From Desulfocurvus sp. (GTDB lineage: Bacteria > Desulfobacterota > Desulfovibrionia > Desulfovibrionales > Desulfovibrionaceae), in contig JAIMKR010000007.1 in assembly GCA_020692325.1 (NCBI GenBank), forward strand, positions 62,001-126,000: DNA of 64,000 nucleotides. Direction: 5' to 3'. How positions within the stretch are numbered: position 1 is the first letter of the stretch; each line of letters begins with the position of its first letter. This document shows, piece after piece, positions 1-8,235 of the stretch. The notes beneath the pieces were generated by a model. That model saw only the letters and a list, made by a program, of their open reading frames with translations. It made no database searches and was not told the DNA's origin. Position numbers and translations under genes: made by a program.

Positions 1-25
1 AATGATTCCGTCAAGTTCATTTCGC

Positions 26-43
26 GCGGCACAGGCCTTGCTT
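26..43 (+). promoter_or_regulatory. sigma-54 (-24/-12) type promoter
   Basis: The stretch CGGCACAGGCCTTGCTT at 27-43 matches the sigma-54 consensus TGGCACR-N4-TTGCW except for its first base. The invariant GG (28-29) and GC (40-41) are exactly 12 bases apart. It lies about 110 bp upstream of the gene at 153, with no gene between. An RpoN activator would be needed; its binding site would lie before the window start. Inferred, not tested. Confidence 0.55.
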
Positions 44-152
44 AATGATTTCACGAAACGAGTGGATCATCCCGGCGGAGGTTGGACATCCCGGACGCCG
101 CCGGACGTGTGGTTGGGGTTTCATGTTCCGAACACGTTTCGAGGAGGGACCC

Positions 153-446
153 ATGAAAATTCGTCTCGCAAGGCTGTTCACATGGTGCTTGTTCCTTTGC
201 CTCGCGGTGCCCGAGCTGGCGCTGGCGGCGTCGAAGGAAATCGCCAACGTCGTCATCGTGGCCGACACGCGCAAGTTCACCGGCTGGGAGGCCTGGTGGA
301 CCAACCTGTACAACGAGAGCCACCTGTACTTCACGCTGCTGACCATCGTGCTCATTCCCACGGTCGGCGTCATCTTCGGCGTGATCGCCGACATGCTCAT
401 GGGCCTGATCGGCATCGACCTGAAGCACCGCGAGCTCGCGGACTAA
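153..446 (+). CDS. small exported membrane protein (DVU0150-like)
   Basis: This 97-aa protein has an N-terminal signal peptide (about residues 1-25, ending ALA-A), a short extracytoplasmic stretch rich in Trp and Tyr (about 40-55), and one hydrophobic segment (about 56-78). The start at 153 is supported by GAGGAGG at 141-147. It heads the operon whose next gene is a TauE/SafE permease, 30 bp downstream. From memory it resembles the DVU0150 family of Desulfovibrio, which accompanies such a permease; the function is not known. A role as a partner subunit of the permease is inference from the tight linkage. Confidence 0.7.
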   Translation: MKIRLARLFTWCLFLCLAVPELALAASKEIANVVIVADTRKFTGWEAWWTNLYNESHLYFTLLTIVLIPTVGVIFGVIADMLMGLIGIDLKHRELAD

Positions 447-476
447 ACAACCGGGCAAACCCACAGGAGAGACATC

Positions 477-1529
477 ATGGAATGGTTGTACATCCTCATG
501 CCCATCTCGGGCGTGAAAATCCTCTGGCCCGGCCTCATCATCCTCGGAATCGGCGTGGGCGTCATCGGCGGATTCTTCGGAATGGGCGGCGCCTGGATGG
601 TGACCCCCGGCCTGAACATCCTCGGCTTCCCCATGGCCTTCGCCATCGGAACCGACATCGCCCACATGGCCGGCAAGAGCCTCGTGTCCACCATGCGGCA
701 CGGCAAGTTCGGAAACGTGGATTACAAGCTCGGCCTGATCATGCTCATCGGCACGGTGGTCGGCATGGAAATCGGCGCGCAAATGATCATGTGGCTGGAA
801 CGACTAGGCAACGTCGAGAAGGTCGTGCGTTACCTGTACATCGTCCTGCTGCTGAGCATTGCCTGGATGGTCTTCCACGACATCAAGGTGAAGAAGCGCA
901 AGGAGCGTGAGATGCGCGCCGCCGGCAAGGACGCCAGCGAAGCCACCGGCGTGCAGTGGCACAAGACCTTCCAGGCCATCCGCATTCCGCCCATGGTCCA
1001 CTTCAACGTGGCGGGCATCTACTGCTCCATGTGGTTGCCTGTCTTCGTGAGCTTCCTCACCGGCTGGCTGGCCGGCATCCTGGGCATCGGCGGCGGGCTC
1101 ATCCGCATGCCCTCGCTCATCTACCTCGTCGGCTGCCCGACCCACGTGGCCGTCGGCACCGACCTCTTCGAGGTCATGATCTCCGGCCTGTACGGCGCCG
1201 GCACATTCACCTACAAGGGCCGCGTTGAGCTCGTGGCCGCCGTCATCATGCTCATCGGCGCCGCCATCGGCGCGCAGGTCGGCTCCGTGGCCACCAAGTA
1301 CATCAAGGGATACGTCATCCGCTACGTGTTCGGTATGGCGGTCATCGGCTGCGCGCTGTCCATCGTGCTCAAGCTCATGGCCAAGGGCATGAGCCTGCCC
1401 CTGTTCGACAATCTGTCCACCGTGGTGGTGCTCGTGACGGTTTCCGGTCTGGCCTTGTACATCATCGTCCGGTTCATCCAGGGCTGCCGCAGGGAACTGG
1501 CCATGAAGGCGGCCAAGCAGCAGGGCTAG
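477..1529 (+). CDS. TauE/SafE-family permease (sulfite/sulfonate-type anion exporter)
   Basis: This 350-aa polytopic inner-membrane protein has the internal duplication typical of TauE/SafE permeases. A GMGG...P...GTD block near residues 35-61 is repeated as GIGGG...P...GTD near 202-228, each ending in a loop with an invariant GTD. A basic cytoplasmic loop (about residues 138-160) separates the halves. The family moves sulfite, sulfoacetate, organosulfonates or related anions; the substrate cannot be read here. In a sulfate reducer, sulfite or another sulfur anion is a reasonable guess. The gene follows the small membrane protein and precedes a DUF4881-type lipoprotein in the same putative sigma-54 operon. 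Confidence 0.85.
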   Translation: MEWLYILMPISGVKILWPGLIILGIGVGVIGGFFGMGGAWMVTPGLNILGFPMAFAIGTDIAHMAGKSLVSTMRHGKFGNVDYKLGLIMLIGTVVGMEIGAQMIMWLERLGNVEKVVRYLYIVLLLSIAWMVFHDIKVKKRKEREMRAAGKDASEATGVQWHKTFQAIRIPPMVHFNVAGIYCSMWLPVFVSFLTGWLAGILGIGGGLIRMPSLIYLVGCPTHVAVGTDLFEVMISGLYGAGTFTYKGRVELVAAVIMLIGAAIGAQVGSVATKYIKGYVIRYVFGMAVIGCALSIVLKLMAKGMSLPLFDNLSTVVVLVTVSGLALYIIVRFIQGCRRELAMKAAKQQG

Positions 1530-1564
1530 TCCCACAACGCAAAGCGAAACGAAGGAGACGCATC

Positions 1565-2176
1565 ATGATCCGCAAAAATCTGTGGCGCACCGTTCTCGTG
1601 GGTCTCGCCGCGACGCTGCTCCTCGGTTGCTCCGAGCATGGCAAGGTCGACCAGGGACGCGTCATCAAGTACGACGCGGCGACCAGAACCGTCACCATGA
1701 TCCGCGACAAGGCCGCCGACACGCAGAACCCCGACTACTCCGTTCTGCCGCCCGTGACCTACTCCCTGCCGACCAAGCCCGAGGAAACGGGCCCCGAGCC
1801 CAAGGCCGGCGGCCGCATGAAGATCGACAACAAGAAGAATCAGATCACCATCTTTGATCCCGAGACGCAAAGCTTCAAGACCATCGATTTCGTCATGATC
1901 GATTTCAAGGAGAACATCGACAAGAACCATCCGCTCGTTTACGACAAGGACGCGGACAAGCCCAAGAAGTTCCCCGTTGTGGACAAGCAGAAGAAGACCG
2001 TGACCATCTACTCCGGCCGGCAGAAGACCCTGTCCGTCATCCAGCTGCCCGAGGAATACTTCGCCATGCCGGACAGCACCTGGGACGCCGGGGACGAGGT
2101 CCGGGTGTACTACAAGGAAGAGGGCAAGGCCCAACGGTTCATGAACGTCAGCAAGACCAACATCTTCAAGAAGTAA
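1565..2176 (+). CDS. DUF4881-like lipoprotein
   Basis: This 203-aa protein has a signal peptide with lipobox LLGC, so Cys22 would be acylated and the mature protein anchored in an envelope membrane. The rest is charged, beta-rich and rich in Lys and Asp, with an alternating strand/turn pattern; no catalytic motif is evident. It starts after GAAGGAGAC at about 1551-1559. I recall this type as the Desulfovibrio-restricted DUF4881 family encoded beside the TauE-like permease. Function unknown; a periplasmic accessory of the permease is inference. Confidence 0.75.
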   Translation: MIRKNLWRTVLVGLAATLLLGCSEHGKVDQGRVIKYDAATRTVTMIRDKAADTQNPDYSVLPPVTYSLPTKPEETGPEPKAGGRMKIDNKKNQITIFDPETQSFKTIDFVMIDFKENIDKNHPLVYDKDADKPKKFPVVDKQKKTVTIYSGRQKTLSVIQLPEEYFAMPDSTWDAGDEVRVYYKEEGKAQRFMNVSKTNIFKK

Positions 2177-2186
2177 TGCGATGACA

Positions 2187-2210
2187 CGGGGCGGGCCGCG
2201 GCCCGCCCCG
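2187..2210. other. perfect 24-bp GC palindrome between operon genes
   Basis: The 24 bases are their own reverse complement (12-bp arms 2187-2198 and 2199-2210, all G/C). They lie 10 bp after the lipoprotein stop. There is no U-tract on either side, so this is not a classic terminator. A stem that stabilises the upstream mRNA or attenuates the two downstream genes is plausible. Confidence 0.6.
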
Positions 2211-2241
2211 CAACAGGACAGCATCCGACAAGGAGGCGACC

Positions 2242-2490
2242 ATGTTTTTCAACTCCGAGAACGACGCCCCAGCCAGATCCCCCATGAACGGCAGGCAAAA
2301 GCTGCTCGTCATCGCCACCGACGTGTGCATCGTGGTCGAGCTGTGCGTGGCCATGGCCCAAGCCGCCACAGTCCCTCCCGAGGTCTTCACCCCCACCTTC
2401 ATGAAGACCTTCTTCACCCTGTTCCTGCCCACCCTGCTCCTCGGTTTTCTTGGGGTGCGCAGACTGCGCGACCGTCCCGGAGACGCCTGA
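2242..2490 (+). CDS. small two-helix membrane protein
   Basis: This 82-aa hypothetical protein has a charged, cytoplasmic-looking N-terminus and hydrophobic segments near residues 23-44 and 56-75, followed by a short basic tail. The start is preceded by AAGGAGGCGACC. Its stop overlaps the next ATG by one base (TGATG at 2488-2492), so the two are probably translationally coupled. No family recognised. It belongs to the permease-lipoprotein operon, though a GC palindrome separates it from the first three genes. Confidence 0.6.
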   Translation: MFFNSENDAPARSPMNGRQKLLVIATDVCIVVELCVAMAQAATVPPEVFTPTFMKTFFTLFLPTLLLGFLGVRRLRDRPGDA

Positions 2491-3317
2491 TGGGGTACGA
2501 GAGTCTGGCCCTGCGGCGTAAAATCGCCGGGCGCGTCGGCGCGGTCATCCTCTGCCTGAGCTTGGCGCTGGCCATAGACGGCATGATCGCCGGCGGTCGC
2601 CAGGATCCCCGCGCCGTCGACTCCCTGCCCGGTCAAAGTCTGCCCTTGGACGACGTGATGCCGCGCGGCGCGGAAAAACTCACGGACCTGCGCATCGCCG
2701 CCAGCGATCCGCGCGTTGCCCCGCGGTTGAACGGCACGGACTCCGGTTTCTGGCTCGGCGGAGTCCTGTGGCGCGCCCGTCTTGAGATCCCTGCCGACAC
2801 GCCCCCCGGTCTGTACACGTTCGAAATGCTGCACGCCAACGGCACTCGGACATCGCCCCGTCAGTTGTTCCGCATCGCCGTATATGGCAACGAATCCGAA
2901 CTGCGCGCCGCCTCGCTTTCCCTGAGCACACGGCTGCTCGGTCTGCCCGCGTATGGTCTGGCCGCCGCGCTGCTGCCGCTCGCGCTGCTGCCCATGGCGG
3001 CCAGCTACCTGCTCTCGCGGCGCATCGCCCTGGCCCTGCGCGAACGTGGCTTGGCCGAGATATTCCGCGCAATGGCCTCGCCCGAGGGCCAACGCGTGTT
3101 CTTCGCCCTGCCGCCGGGGGCGCAGCCGCCCCAGGACACGCTCATCACCGTGCGCGACGAAGAGGACACCCGCGATCTGGGCCAAGCCCGGATCGTCACC
3201 TGCGCCCGCGGCGACGCCGAGGCGGTCATGCTCGACGGGGCGAACGTCCGCCCGGGGACCCTGGCCGATTTCGGACCGGTTTTGCGAGACGTGGCCGAGG
3301 GAATTCCGGCCGAATGA
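2490..3317 (+). CDS. hypothetical membrane protein
   Basis: This 275-aa protein has an N-terminal transmembrane segment (about residues 15-33), an extracytoplasmic domain of roughly 120 residues, a second segment near 152-172, and a cytoplasmic domain of about 100 residues. That topology resembles a sensor or scaffold, but there is no HAMP, kinase or other known output domain. It is the last gene of the operon; a terminator hairpin follows at 3404. Function not recognised. Linkage with the permease and lipoprotein suggests a shared role. Confidence 0.6.
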   Translation: MGYESLALRRKIAGRVGAVILCLSLALAIDGMIAGGRQDPRAVDSLPGQSLPLDDVMPRGAEKLTDLRIAASDPRVAPRLNGTDSGFWLGGVLWRARLEIPADTPPGLYTFEMLHANGTRTSPRQLFRIAVYGNESELRAASLSLSTRLLGLPAYGLAAALLPLALLPMAASYLLSRRIALALRERGLAEIFRAMASPEGQRVFFALPPGAQPPQDTLITVRDEEDTRDLGQARIVTCARGDAEAVMLDGANVRPGTLADFGPVLRDVAEGIPAE

Positions 3318-3403
3318 TCGACTGACGCAAAGTCTGACACCAGCGGATAATTTACCCGTCGATTTCGAACAACCCATTTCCCGCCCAGAACAATTTCCGC
3401 ACG

Positions 3404-3429
3404 AAAAATGTCGGCAAAGCGACATTTTT
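3404..3429 (+). terminator. rho-independent terminator after the permease operon
   Basis: Perfect 10-bp inverted repeat AAAAATGTCG / CGACATTTTT (3404-3413 and 3420-3429) with a 6-base loop. The right arm supplies the U-run; the left A-run could serve the other strand. Confidence 0.75.
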
Positions 3430-3499
3430 CTCCATTGGCCTTCTGTCTTACTCCCGCCTAAACTTCTGTCGAAAACCAACTCTTGCGATGTAGTTTTTT

Positions 3500-3535
3500 T
3501 TGACACAACCCTCTTTCCTTGGGTGACGTTTTGCG
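3500..3535 (+). promoter_or_regulatory. possible ech promoter elements
   Basis: Two readings compete. A perfect -35 hexamer TTGACA lies at 3500-3505 but has no good -10 at 17 bp. A weak sigma-54-like pair, TGG at 3520-3522 and TTGC at 3531-3534, has the right 12-base GG-GC spacing but lacks the CAC core. One of them may drive echA, which starts at 3589. Confidence 0.25.
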
Positions 3536-3588
3536 CTAAGGTCCTGCACCAAGGTAAGTTCACCAAGTTCTTGAGGGGGTTTCACATT

Positions 3589-5469
3589 ATGCTGGATGCG
3601 TACATTGGGGTTCTGGTCTTATGGCCCCTGGTCGCCGGCTTGCTTTGCCTGGTGCTGAGAAGCCCAGGCGCACGCAAAGCGCTGGTGCTGCTCACGAGCG
3701 CGGCTCTGGCCGTTTGCGCCGTCGGGCTGGCCTCACAAACGCCGTTCACGGCCAATCCTAACTTTCTGGCGTCGGAAGGGACGCTCAAGGTAGCGGAAGC
3801 GCTGGCCATCGTCTTCCCGGCGTACTTCCTGCTGCGCGGCCTCATGGAAAAGCACGCGCTCGTCATCATCTTCTCCTGCCTGCAGCTGGCGCTGGCCATC
3901 TGGGGCATGATGAACATGAACGAGCCGCAGACCGTGCAGAACGCCGTGGTCTGCGACGGGCTCTCCGTGACCTTGGCGCTGGTCGTGGCCATCATCGGCT
4001 CGCTCATCGCCATCTTCGCCATTCCGTACATGCAACATCATGAGGACCACCTGAAGCTGGCCAAGAGCAAGCAGCCGGCCTTCTTCCTCGTGCTGCTGGC
4101 CTTCCTCGGATTCATGAACGGCATGGCCCTTTCCAACGACCTGCGCGTGTTCGAGGCCTGCTTCGAGGCCACCACGCTGTGCTCGTTCCTGTTGATCGGG
4201 CACGACAACACGCCCGTCGCCCGCCAGAGCGCCTTCCGCGCCTTGTGGATGAACGCCCTGGGCGGCGTGTTCCTGCACTCCGGCGTGTTGCTGGTGCAAA
4301 AGCAGTTCGGCGTCGTGGACATCCACGCCGTCGTCAATCCGGCTCTGTGGACCGGCGCTTCGATGCTTCCGGTGGCGCTCATCGTGGCCGCCGGCTGCGT
4401 CAAGGCCGCGCAGATGCCCTTCCAGAAGTGGCTGCTCGGCGCCATGGTCGCGCCCACCCCGGTCTCCGCGCTGCTGCACTCCAGCACCATGGTCAAGGCC
4501 GGCGTGTTCCTGTGCCTGCGCTTCAGCCCCGTGCTGACGAACACCACCATCGGCGCCATCCTGGCGCTGAGCGGGGCGTTCACGTTCTTCGCCGGCTCGG
4601 CCATGTCGCTTGGCCAAAGCAACGCCAAGAAGGTGCTGGCATACTCCACCATCGCCAACCTGGGCCTCATCATCGTGTGCGCCGGCATCGGCACGCCCGT
4701 GGCCGTGGCCGCAGGCATTGTGCTGCTGGCCGTGCACGCCGCCACCAAGGGCCTGCTGTTCCTTTGCGTGGGCGACATGGAGCAGACCATCGGCAGCCGC
4801 GATCTCGAAGACCTGCGCGGCATGGTCGGCAAGAGCCCGGTGACGGCGCTGGCCGCCTGCGCCGGGGCCCTGGGCATGGTTCTGCCGCCCATGGGCATGC
4901 TGGTTGGCAAGTGGGCCACCATTGAGGCCGCCAAGTCCAATCCCGTCGTCATGGCGCTCATTCTGCTCGGCAGCGCGCTGGCCGTGGTCTGCTGGGTGCG
5001 CTTCGCCGGCACGCTGATGAGCGGCAAGCCGCTTCCCACTCCCGAGAAGGCGCACCATTCCTCGCCGCTGACCAACATGCCGCTCATGACCATGCTGGCC
5101 TGCGCCATCGGCCTGGGCATGGCCGCCCCGTGGATCGACGCCCTGATGCTTCCCAACGCCGACGCAGCCAGCGTGTTCACGACCGGGTGGGGCCTCATGC
5201 CGCCGCTGTTCATCGTGTGCCTGCTGGCCTGGATGGTCGGGATGAAGGTCCTCGGCCGCCAGACCGCCGTGCCACAGGCCTCGCCCTACATGGGCGGCCT
5301 GCCTTCCGCCGAGCCCGGCACCTTCGTGGGCGCCCTTGGCAAGAACTGGGCCCTCACCGAGGGCAACGAGTACGCCACCGAGATCTTCGGTGAGAGCGGT
5401 TGGACCAAGTTCGCCGGCACGCTTGCCGGACTGCTTCTGCTGGCCATGGTTGGAGGTGCCTTCATATGA
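3589..5469 (+). CDS. echA: Ech hydrogenase subunit EchA (NuoL-like antiporter subunit)
   Basis: This 626-aa integral membrane protein is homologous to NuoL/MrpA-type proton-translocating subunits. It carries the antiporter core with many helices, including the conserved GHDN, K-AQ-P-KWLLGAM and HSSTMVKAGVF stretches (about residues 205-310) that contain channel Lys and His residues. It would translocate protons or sodium ions as ferredoxin is oxidised by proton reduction, or the reverse. ATG at 3589 follows TTGAGGGGG. It is the first gene of echABCDEF and its stop overlaps echB by 4 bp (ATGA). Confidence 0.92.
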   Translation: MLDAYIGVLVLWPLVAGLLCLVLRSPGARKALVLLTSAALAVCAVGLASQTPFTANPNFLASEGTLKVAEALAIVFPAYFLLRGLMEKHALVIIFSCLQLALAIWGMMNMNEPQTVQNAVVCDGLSVTLALVVAIIGSLIAIFAIPYMQHHEDHLKLAKSKQPAFFLVLLAFLGFMNGMALSNDLRVFEACFEATTLCSFLLIGHDNTPVARQSAFRALWMNALGGVFLHSGVLLVQKQFGVVDIHAVVNPALWTGASMLPVALIVAAGCVKAAQMPFQKWLLGAMVAPTPVSALLHSSTMVKAGVFLCLRFSPVLTNTTIGAILALSGAFTFFAGSAMSLGQSNAKKVLAYSTIANLGLIIVCAGIGTPVAVAAGIVLLAVHAATKGLLFLCVGDMEQTIGSRDLEDLRGMVGKSPVTALAACAGALGMVLPPMGMLVGKWATIEAAKSNPVVMALILLGSALAVVCWVRFAGTLMSGKPLPTPEKAHHSSPLTNMPLMTMLACAIGLGMAAPWIDALMLPNADAASVFTTGWGLMPPLFIVCLLAWMVGMKVLGRQTAVPQASPYMGGLPSAEPGTFVGALGKNWALTEGNEYATEIFGESGWTKFAGTLAGLLLLAMVGGAFI

Positions 5470-6323
5470 ATCTGACGACGTTCTATCTCGCGGTGGCCGG
5501 TCTGATCCTGGCCCCGCTCGTCGGAGGCTTGGTGTCCGGCGTGGACCGCGTGGTGACCGCGCGGCTGCAGTCCCGCCTGGGACCGCCGCTGTTGCAGCCC
5601 TTCTATGATGTCGGCAAGCTCATGAGCAAAATCATCGCCCCGGCCAGCCACTGGCAGGGCATGTTCGTCCGCTGGGCGCTCGTCGCGTCCCTCGCGGCCG
5701 ACGTGGTCCTGTTCGCCGGCGGCGACGTTCTGATGTGCTTCTTCATCCAGGCCGCCAGCGCGAGCTTCGTGGCCATGGGCGCGTTCTCCGGCTCCTCGCC
5801 CTACAGCAAGCTGGGCGCTCAGCGCGAGCTGTTCCAGATGCTCTGCTACGAGCCCATCTTCCTGGTGAGCGTGCTGTGCATGGCCAAGGCCGCCGGCGGA
5901 TTCGACGCCAACACAATCATGAACGCCGGCGCGCAGCCGCTGCTGTACAAAATGCCGTTCATCATCCCCGGGCTGGTGTTCGTTCTGCTGGTCAAAATGC
6001 GCAAGAGCCCGTTCGACCTCTCAGCGTGCCATCATGGGCACCAGGAGCTCGTGCGCGGCGTGTTCACCGACTTCGCGGGACGCGACTTCGCCCTGCTGGA
6101 GGTTGCCCACTGGGCCGACGTGGTGGTCATCCTGTGGATCTGCTCGTTCTTGTGGGCCACCGGTCCCCTGCAGATGGTCGTGGTGGCGCTCGTCGCCCTG
6201 TTCGTGATCATTCTCATCGACAACGTGAGCGCGCGCCTCACCTGGCGCCACATGGTCAAGGTGGCCGCCCCGCTGACCTTCGTGCTGGCCTTCGCCAACC
6301 TGATGTGGCTGTACCTGGAGTAG
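5466..6323 (+). CDS. echB: Ech hydrogenase subunit EchB (NuoH-like)
   Basis: This 285-aa membrane protein of the NuoH/HycD type anchors the hydrogenase module and forms the quinone-site-like cavity that links it to the ion channel. The family stretch RKSPFDLS...HHGHQELV is present at about residues 180-198, followed by the cytoplasmic loop and further helices. Its ATG overlaps the echA stop by 4 bp. Slightly unusual is DLSACHHG, where many family members have a Ser or Thr in place of Cys. Confidence 0.92.
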   Translation: MNLTTFYLAVAGLILAPLVGGLVSGVDRVVTARLQSRLGPPLLQPFYDVGKLMSKIIAPASHWQGMFVRWALVASLAADVVLFAGGDVLMCFFIQAASASFVAMGAFSGSSPYSKLGAQRELFQMLCYEPIFLVSVLCMAKAAGGFDANTIMNAGAQPLLYKMPFIIPGLVFVLLVKMRKSPFDLSACHHGHQELVRGVFTDFAGRDFALLEVAHWADVVVILWICSFLWATGPLQMVVVALVALFVIILIDNVSARLTWRHMVKVAAPLTFVLAFANLMWLYLE

Positions 6324-6327
6324 CACT

Positions 6328-6765
6328 ATGTCATTCCTGAAAAAATCGCAGATCAAGTCGCCCTGGCTGCTGCATTTCGACTGCGGCTCCTGCAATGGGT
6401 GCGACATCGAGACTCTGGCCTGCCTGACCCCGGTGTACGACATTGAGCGCTTCGGCATCGTCAACGTGGGCAACCCGCGCCACGCCGACGTGCTCATCGT
6501 CACCGGCACGGTGAATCCGCGCAACGCCGTGATTCTGAAGAACCTGTACGACCAAATGCCGACCCCCAAGCTGGTCATCGCCGTTGGCGCATGCGGCTGC
6601 ACGGGCGGCGTCTTCCGCGAGGCCCCGAACGTCCTTGGCGGCGTGGACAAGATCATCCCCGTCGATGTGTACGTGCCCGGCTGCCCGGCCAAGCCCGAGG
6701 CCATCATGGACGCCGTGGTCGCCGGCCTCGGCAAGCTCAAGGGCATTCTGGAGGGAAGCAAATGA
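6328..6765 (+). CDS. echC: Ech hydrogenase small subunit EchC
   Basis: This 145-aa [NiFe]-hydrogenase small subunit is related to NuoB. The proximal [4Fe-4S] ligands are visible: CGSCNGCD at about residues 19-26, a Cys in GACGCTGG near 88-95 and a Cys in the VPGCPAKPEA motif near 120. It has no Tat signal, as expected for the cytoplasm-facing Ech complex. It lies 4 bp after echB and overlaps echD by 4 bp. Confidence 0.93.
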   Translation: MSFLKKSQIKSPWLLHFDCGSCNGCDIETLACLTPVYDIERFGIVNVGNPRHADVLIVTGTVNPRNAVILKNLYDQMPTPKLVIAVGACGCTGGVFREAPNVLGGVDKIIPVDVYVPGCPAKPEAIMDAVVAGLGKLKGILEGSK

Positions 6766-7154
6766 GCGTTGAAGCCACCGTCATCACCGCCGACAAGCTC
6801 GTGGCCGAGGTCACCCGGCTGCACAACGAGGGCTGGCGGCTCGTCACCATGTCCAGCGTCGAGATCGACGCCGAGAACATGGAGATTCTCTACCACTTCG
6901 ACAAGGATCTCAAACTGACCAACCTGCGCCTCTCCCTGCCCAAGGGCGGCACCATCCCGAGCATCTCGGGCGTGCTCTTCGGCGCGTTCCTCATCGAGAA
7001 CGAAATCCGCGACCAGTTCGGCGTCACCTTCGACGGTCTCGTCATCGACTACCAGGGCCGGCTGATGAACGAGTGCACCGCCACCACGAGCAACTCGCCC
7101 TTCTGCAGGCTGCTGGTGAAGCACGGCATGACCGTCACCAAGGAGGTCAAGTAA
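6762..7154 (+). CDS. echD: Ech hydrogenase subunit EchD (NuoC-like)
   Basis: This 130-aa soluble subunit corresponds to NuoC/HycE-N. It has the mixed alpha/beta pattern and a conserved segment near residues 65-90 (FGAFLIENEIRDQFGV, ending in FDG). It packs between the catalytic module and the membrane arm and has no cofactor. Start ATG 6762 overlaps the echC stop; its stop TAA overlaps the echE start by one base. Confidence 0.88.
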   Translation: MSVEATVITADKLVAEVTRLHNEGWRLVTMSSVEIDAENMEILYHFDKDLKLTNLRLSLPKGGTIPSISGVLFGAFLIENEIRDQFGVTFDGLVIDYQGRLMNECTATTSNSPFCRLLVKHGMTVTKEVK

Positions 7155-8230
7155 TGGCCCGCACAGTCATTCCCTTCGGGCCGCAGCACCCGGTGCTGCC
7201 CGAGCCCATCCACCTCTCCCTCGTGGTCGAGGACGAGAAGGTCGTCGAGGCGCTGCCCACCCTCGGCTACGTGCATCGCGGCCTGGAGATGCTGGCCGTC
7301 AAACGCGACTTCAACCAGATGATCCAGATCGTCGAGCGCGTCTGCGGCATCTGCTCCATGATCCACTCCCTGTGCTACTGCCAGGGCATCGAGGAGATGA
7401 TGGGCATCGAGGTGCCCCGCCGCGCGCGCTTTTTGCGCACGGTGTGGAGCGAGCTGCACCGCATGCACTCCCACCTGCTCTGGCTCGGCCTCTTCGCCGA
7501 CAGCTTCGGCTTCGAGGCCCTGTTCATGCAGCTGTGGAAGATCCGCGAGAAGGTCATGGACCTGAACGAGGGCACCACCGGCAACCGCGTCATCGTCTCG
7601 GTGAACGTCATCGGCGGCGTGCGCGTCGATCTGGACGAGAGCCAGATCCGCTGGATCAAGGACACGCTGGTGGACGTTGAGGCGGGCATCCGCAAGCTGC
7701 AGTCCACCATCATGAACGATGGCACCGTGTGCCGCCGCACCAAGGGCGTGGGCATCCTGACCAAGCAGGCCGCCTACGACCTGGGCGCCGCCGGTCCCAC
7801 CCTGCGCGGCAGCGGCGTGGCGCAGGACATGCGCCAGCTCAAGTACGCCGGCTTCGACGAGATTCCCTTCGAGCCCGTGGTCGAGACCGCCGGCGACTCC
7901 TGGGCGCGCGGCAACGTGCGTTTCCGCGAGTGCCTGCAATCCATCGACCTCGTTCGTCAGGCGCTGGACAAGCTGGAGCCGGGCGAGTTGGCCGCCAAGG
8001 TCAAGGGCAAGCCCGATGGCGAGGTGGTGACCCGCGTGGAGCAGCCGCGCGGCGAGTGCCTGTACTACCTCAAGGGCAATGGCGACAAGTTCATGCAGCG
8101 CGTGCGCATCCGCACCCCGACATTCGCCAACATCCCGCCGCTGGCGGCCATGCTGCCCGGTCTGGACTTCGCGGACGTGCCTGTCGTCGTCCTTTCCATC
8201 GACCCCTGCATCAGCTGCACGGAGAGGTAG
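7154..8230 (+). CDS. echE: Ech hydrogenase large subunit EchE, [NiFe] catalytic
   Basis: This 358-aa catalytic subunit is homologous to NuoD but keeps both [NiFe] ligand motifs: RVCGICS near residues 62-68 and DPCISC at the C-terminus. It is therefore a real hydrogenase rather than a complex I-like derivative. The C-terminus TER directly after CISC suggests it matures with little or no removed tail, in contrast to many [NiFe] enzymes. It catalyses reversible proton reduction with ferredoxin electrons delivered through EchF and EchC. AAGGAGG at 7140-7146 precedes the start. Confidence 0.94.
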   Translation: MARTVIPFGPQHPVLPEPIHLSLVVEDEKVVEALPTLGYVHRGLEMLAVKRDFNQMIQIVERVCGICSMIHSLCYCQGIEEMMGIEVPRRARFLRTVWSELHRMHSHLLWLGLFADSFGFEALFMQLWKIREKVMDLNEGTTGNRVIVSVNVIGGVRVDLDESQIRWIKDTLVDVEAGIRKLQSTIMNDGTVCRRTKGVGILTKQAAYDLGAAGPTLRGSGVAQDMRQLKYAGFDEIPFEPVVETAGDSWARGNVRFRECLQSIDLVRQALDKLEPGELAAKVKGKPDGEVVTRVEQPRGECLYYLKGNGDKFMQRVRIRTPTFANIPPLAAMLPGLDFADVPVVVLSIDPCISCTER

Positions 8231-8235
8231 CCGCC

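Noticed and set aside
7154-8230. A complex-I-like or Fpo-type complex rather than hydrogenase
   Set aside because: EchE keeps both CxxC nickel-ligand pairs, and the six-gene order is Ech.
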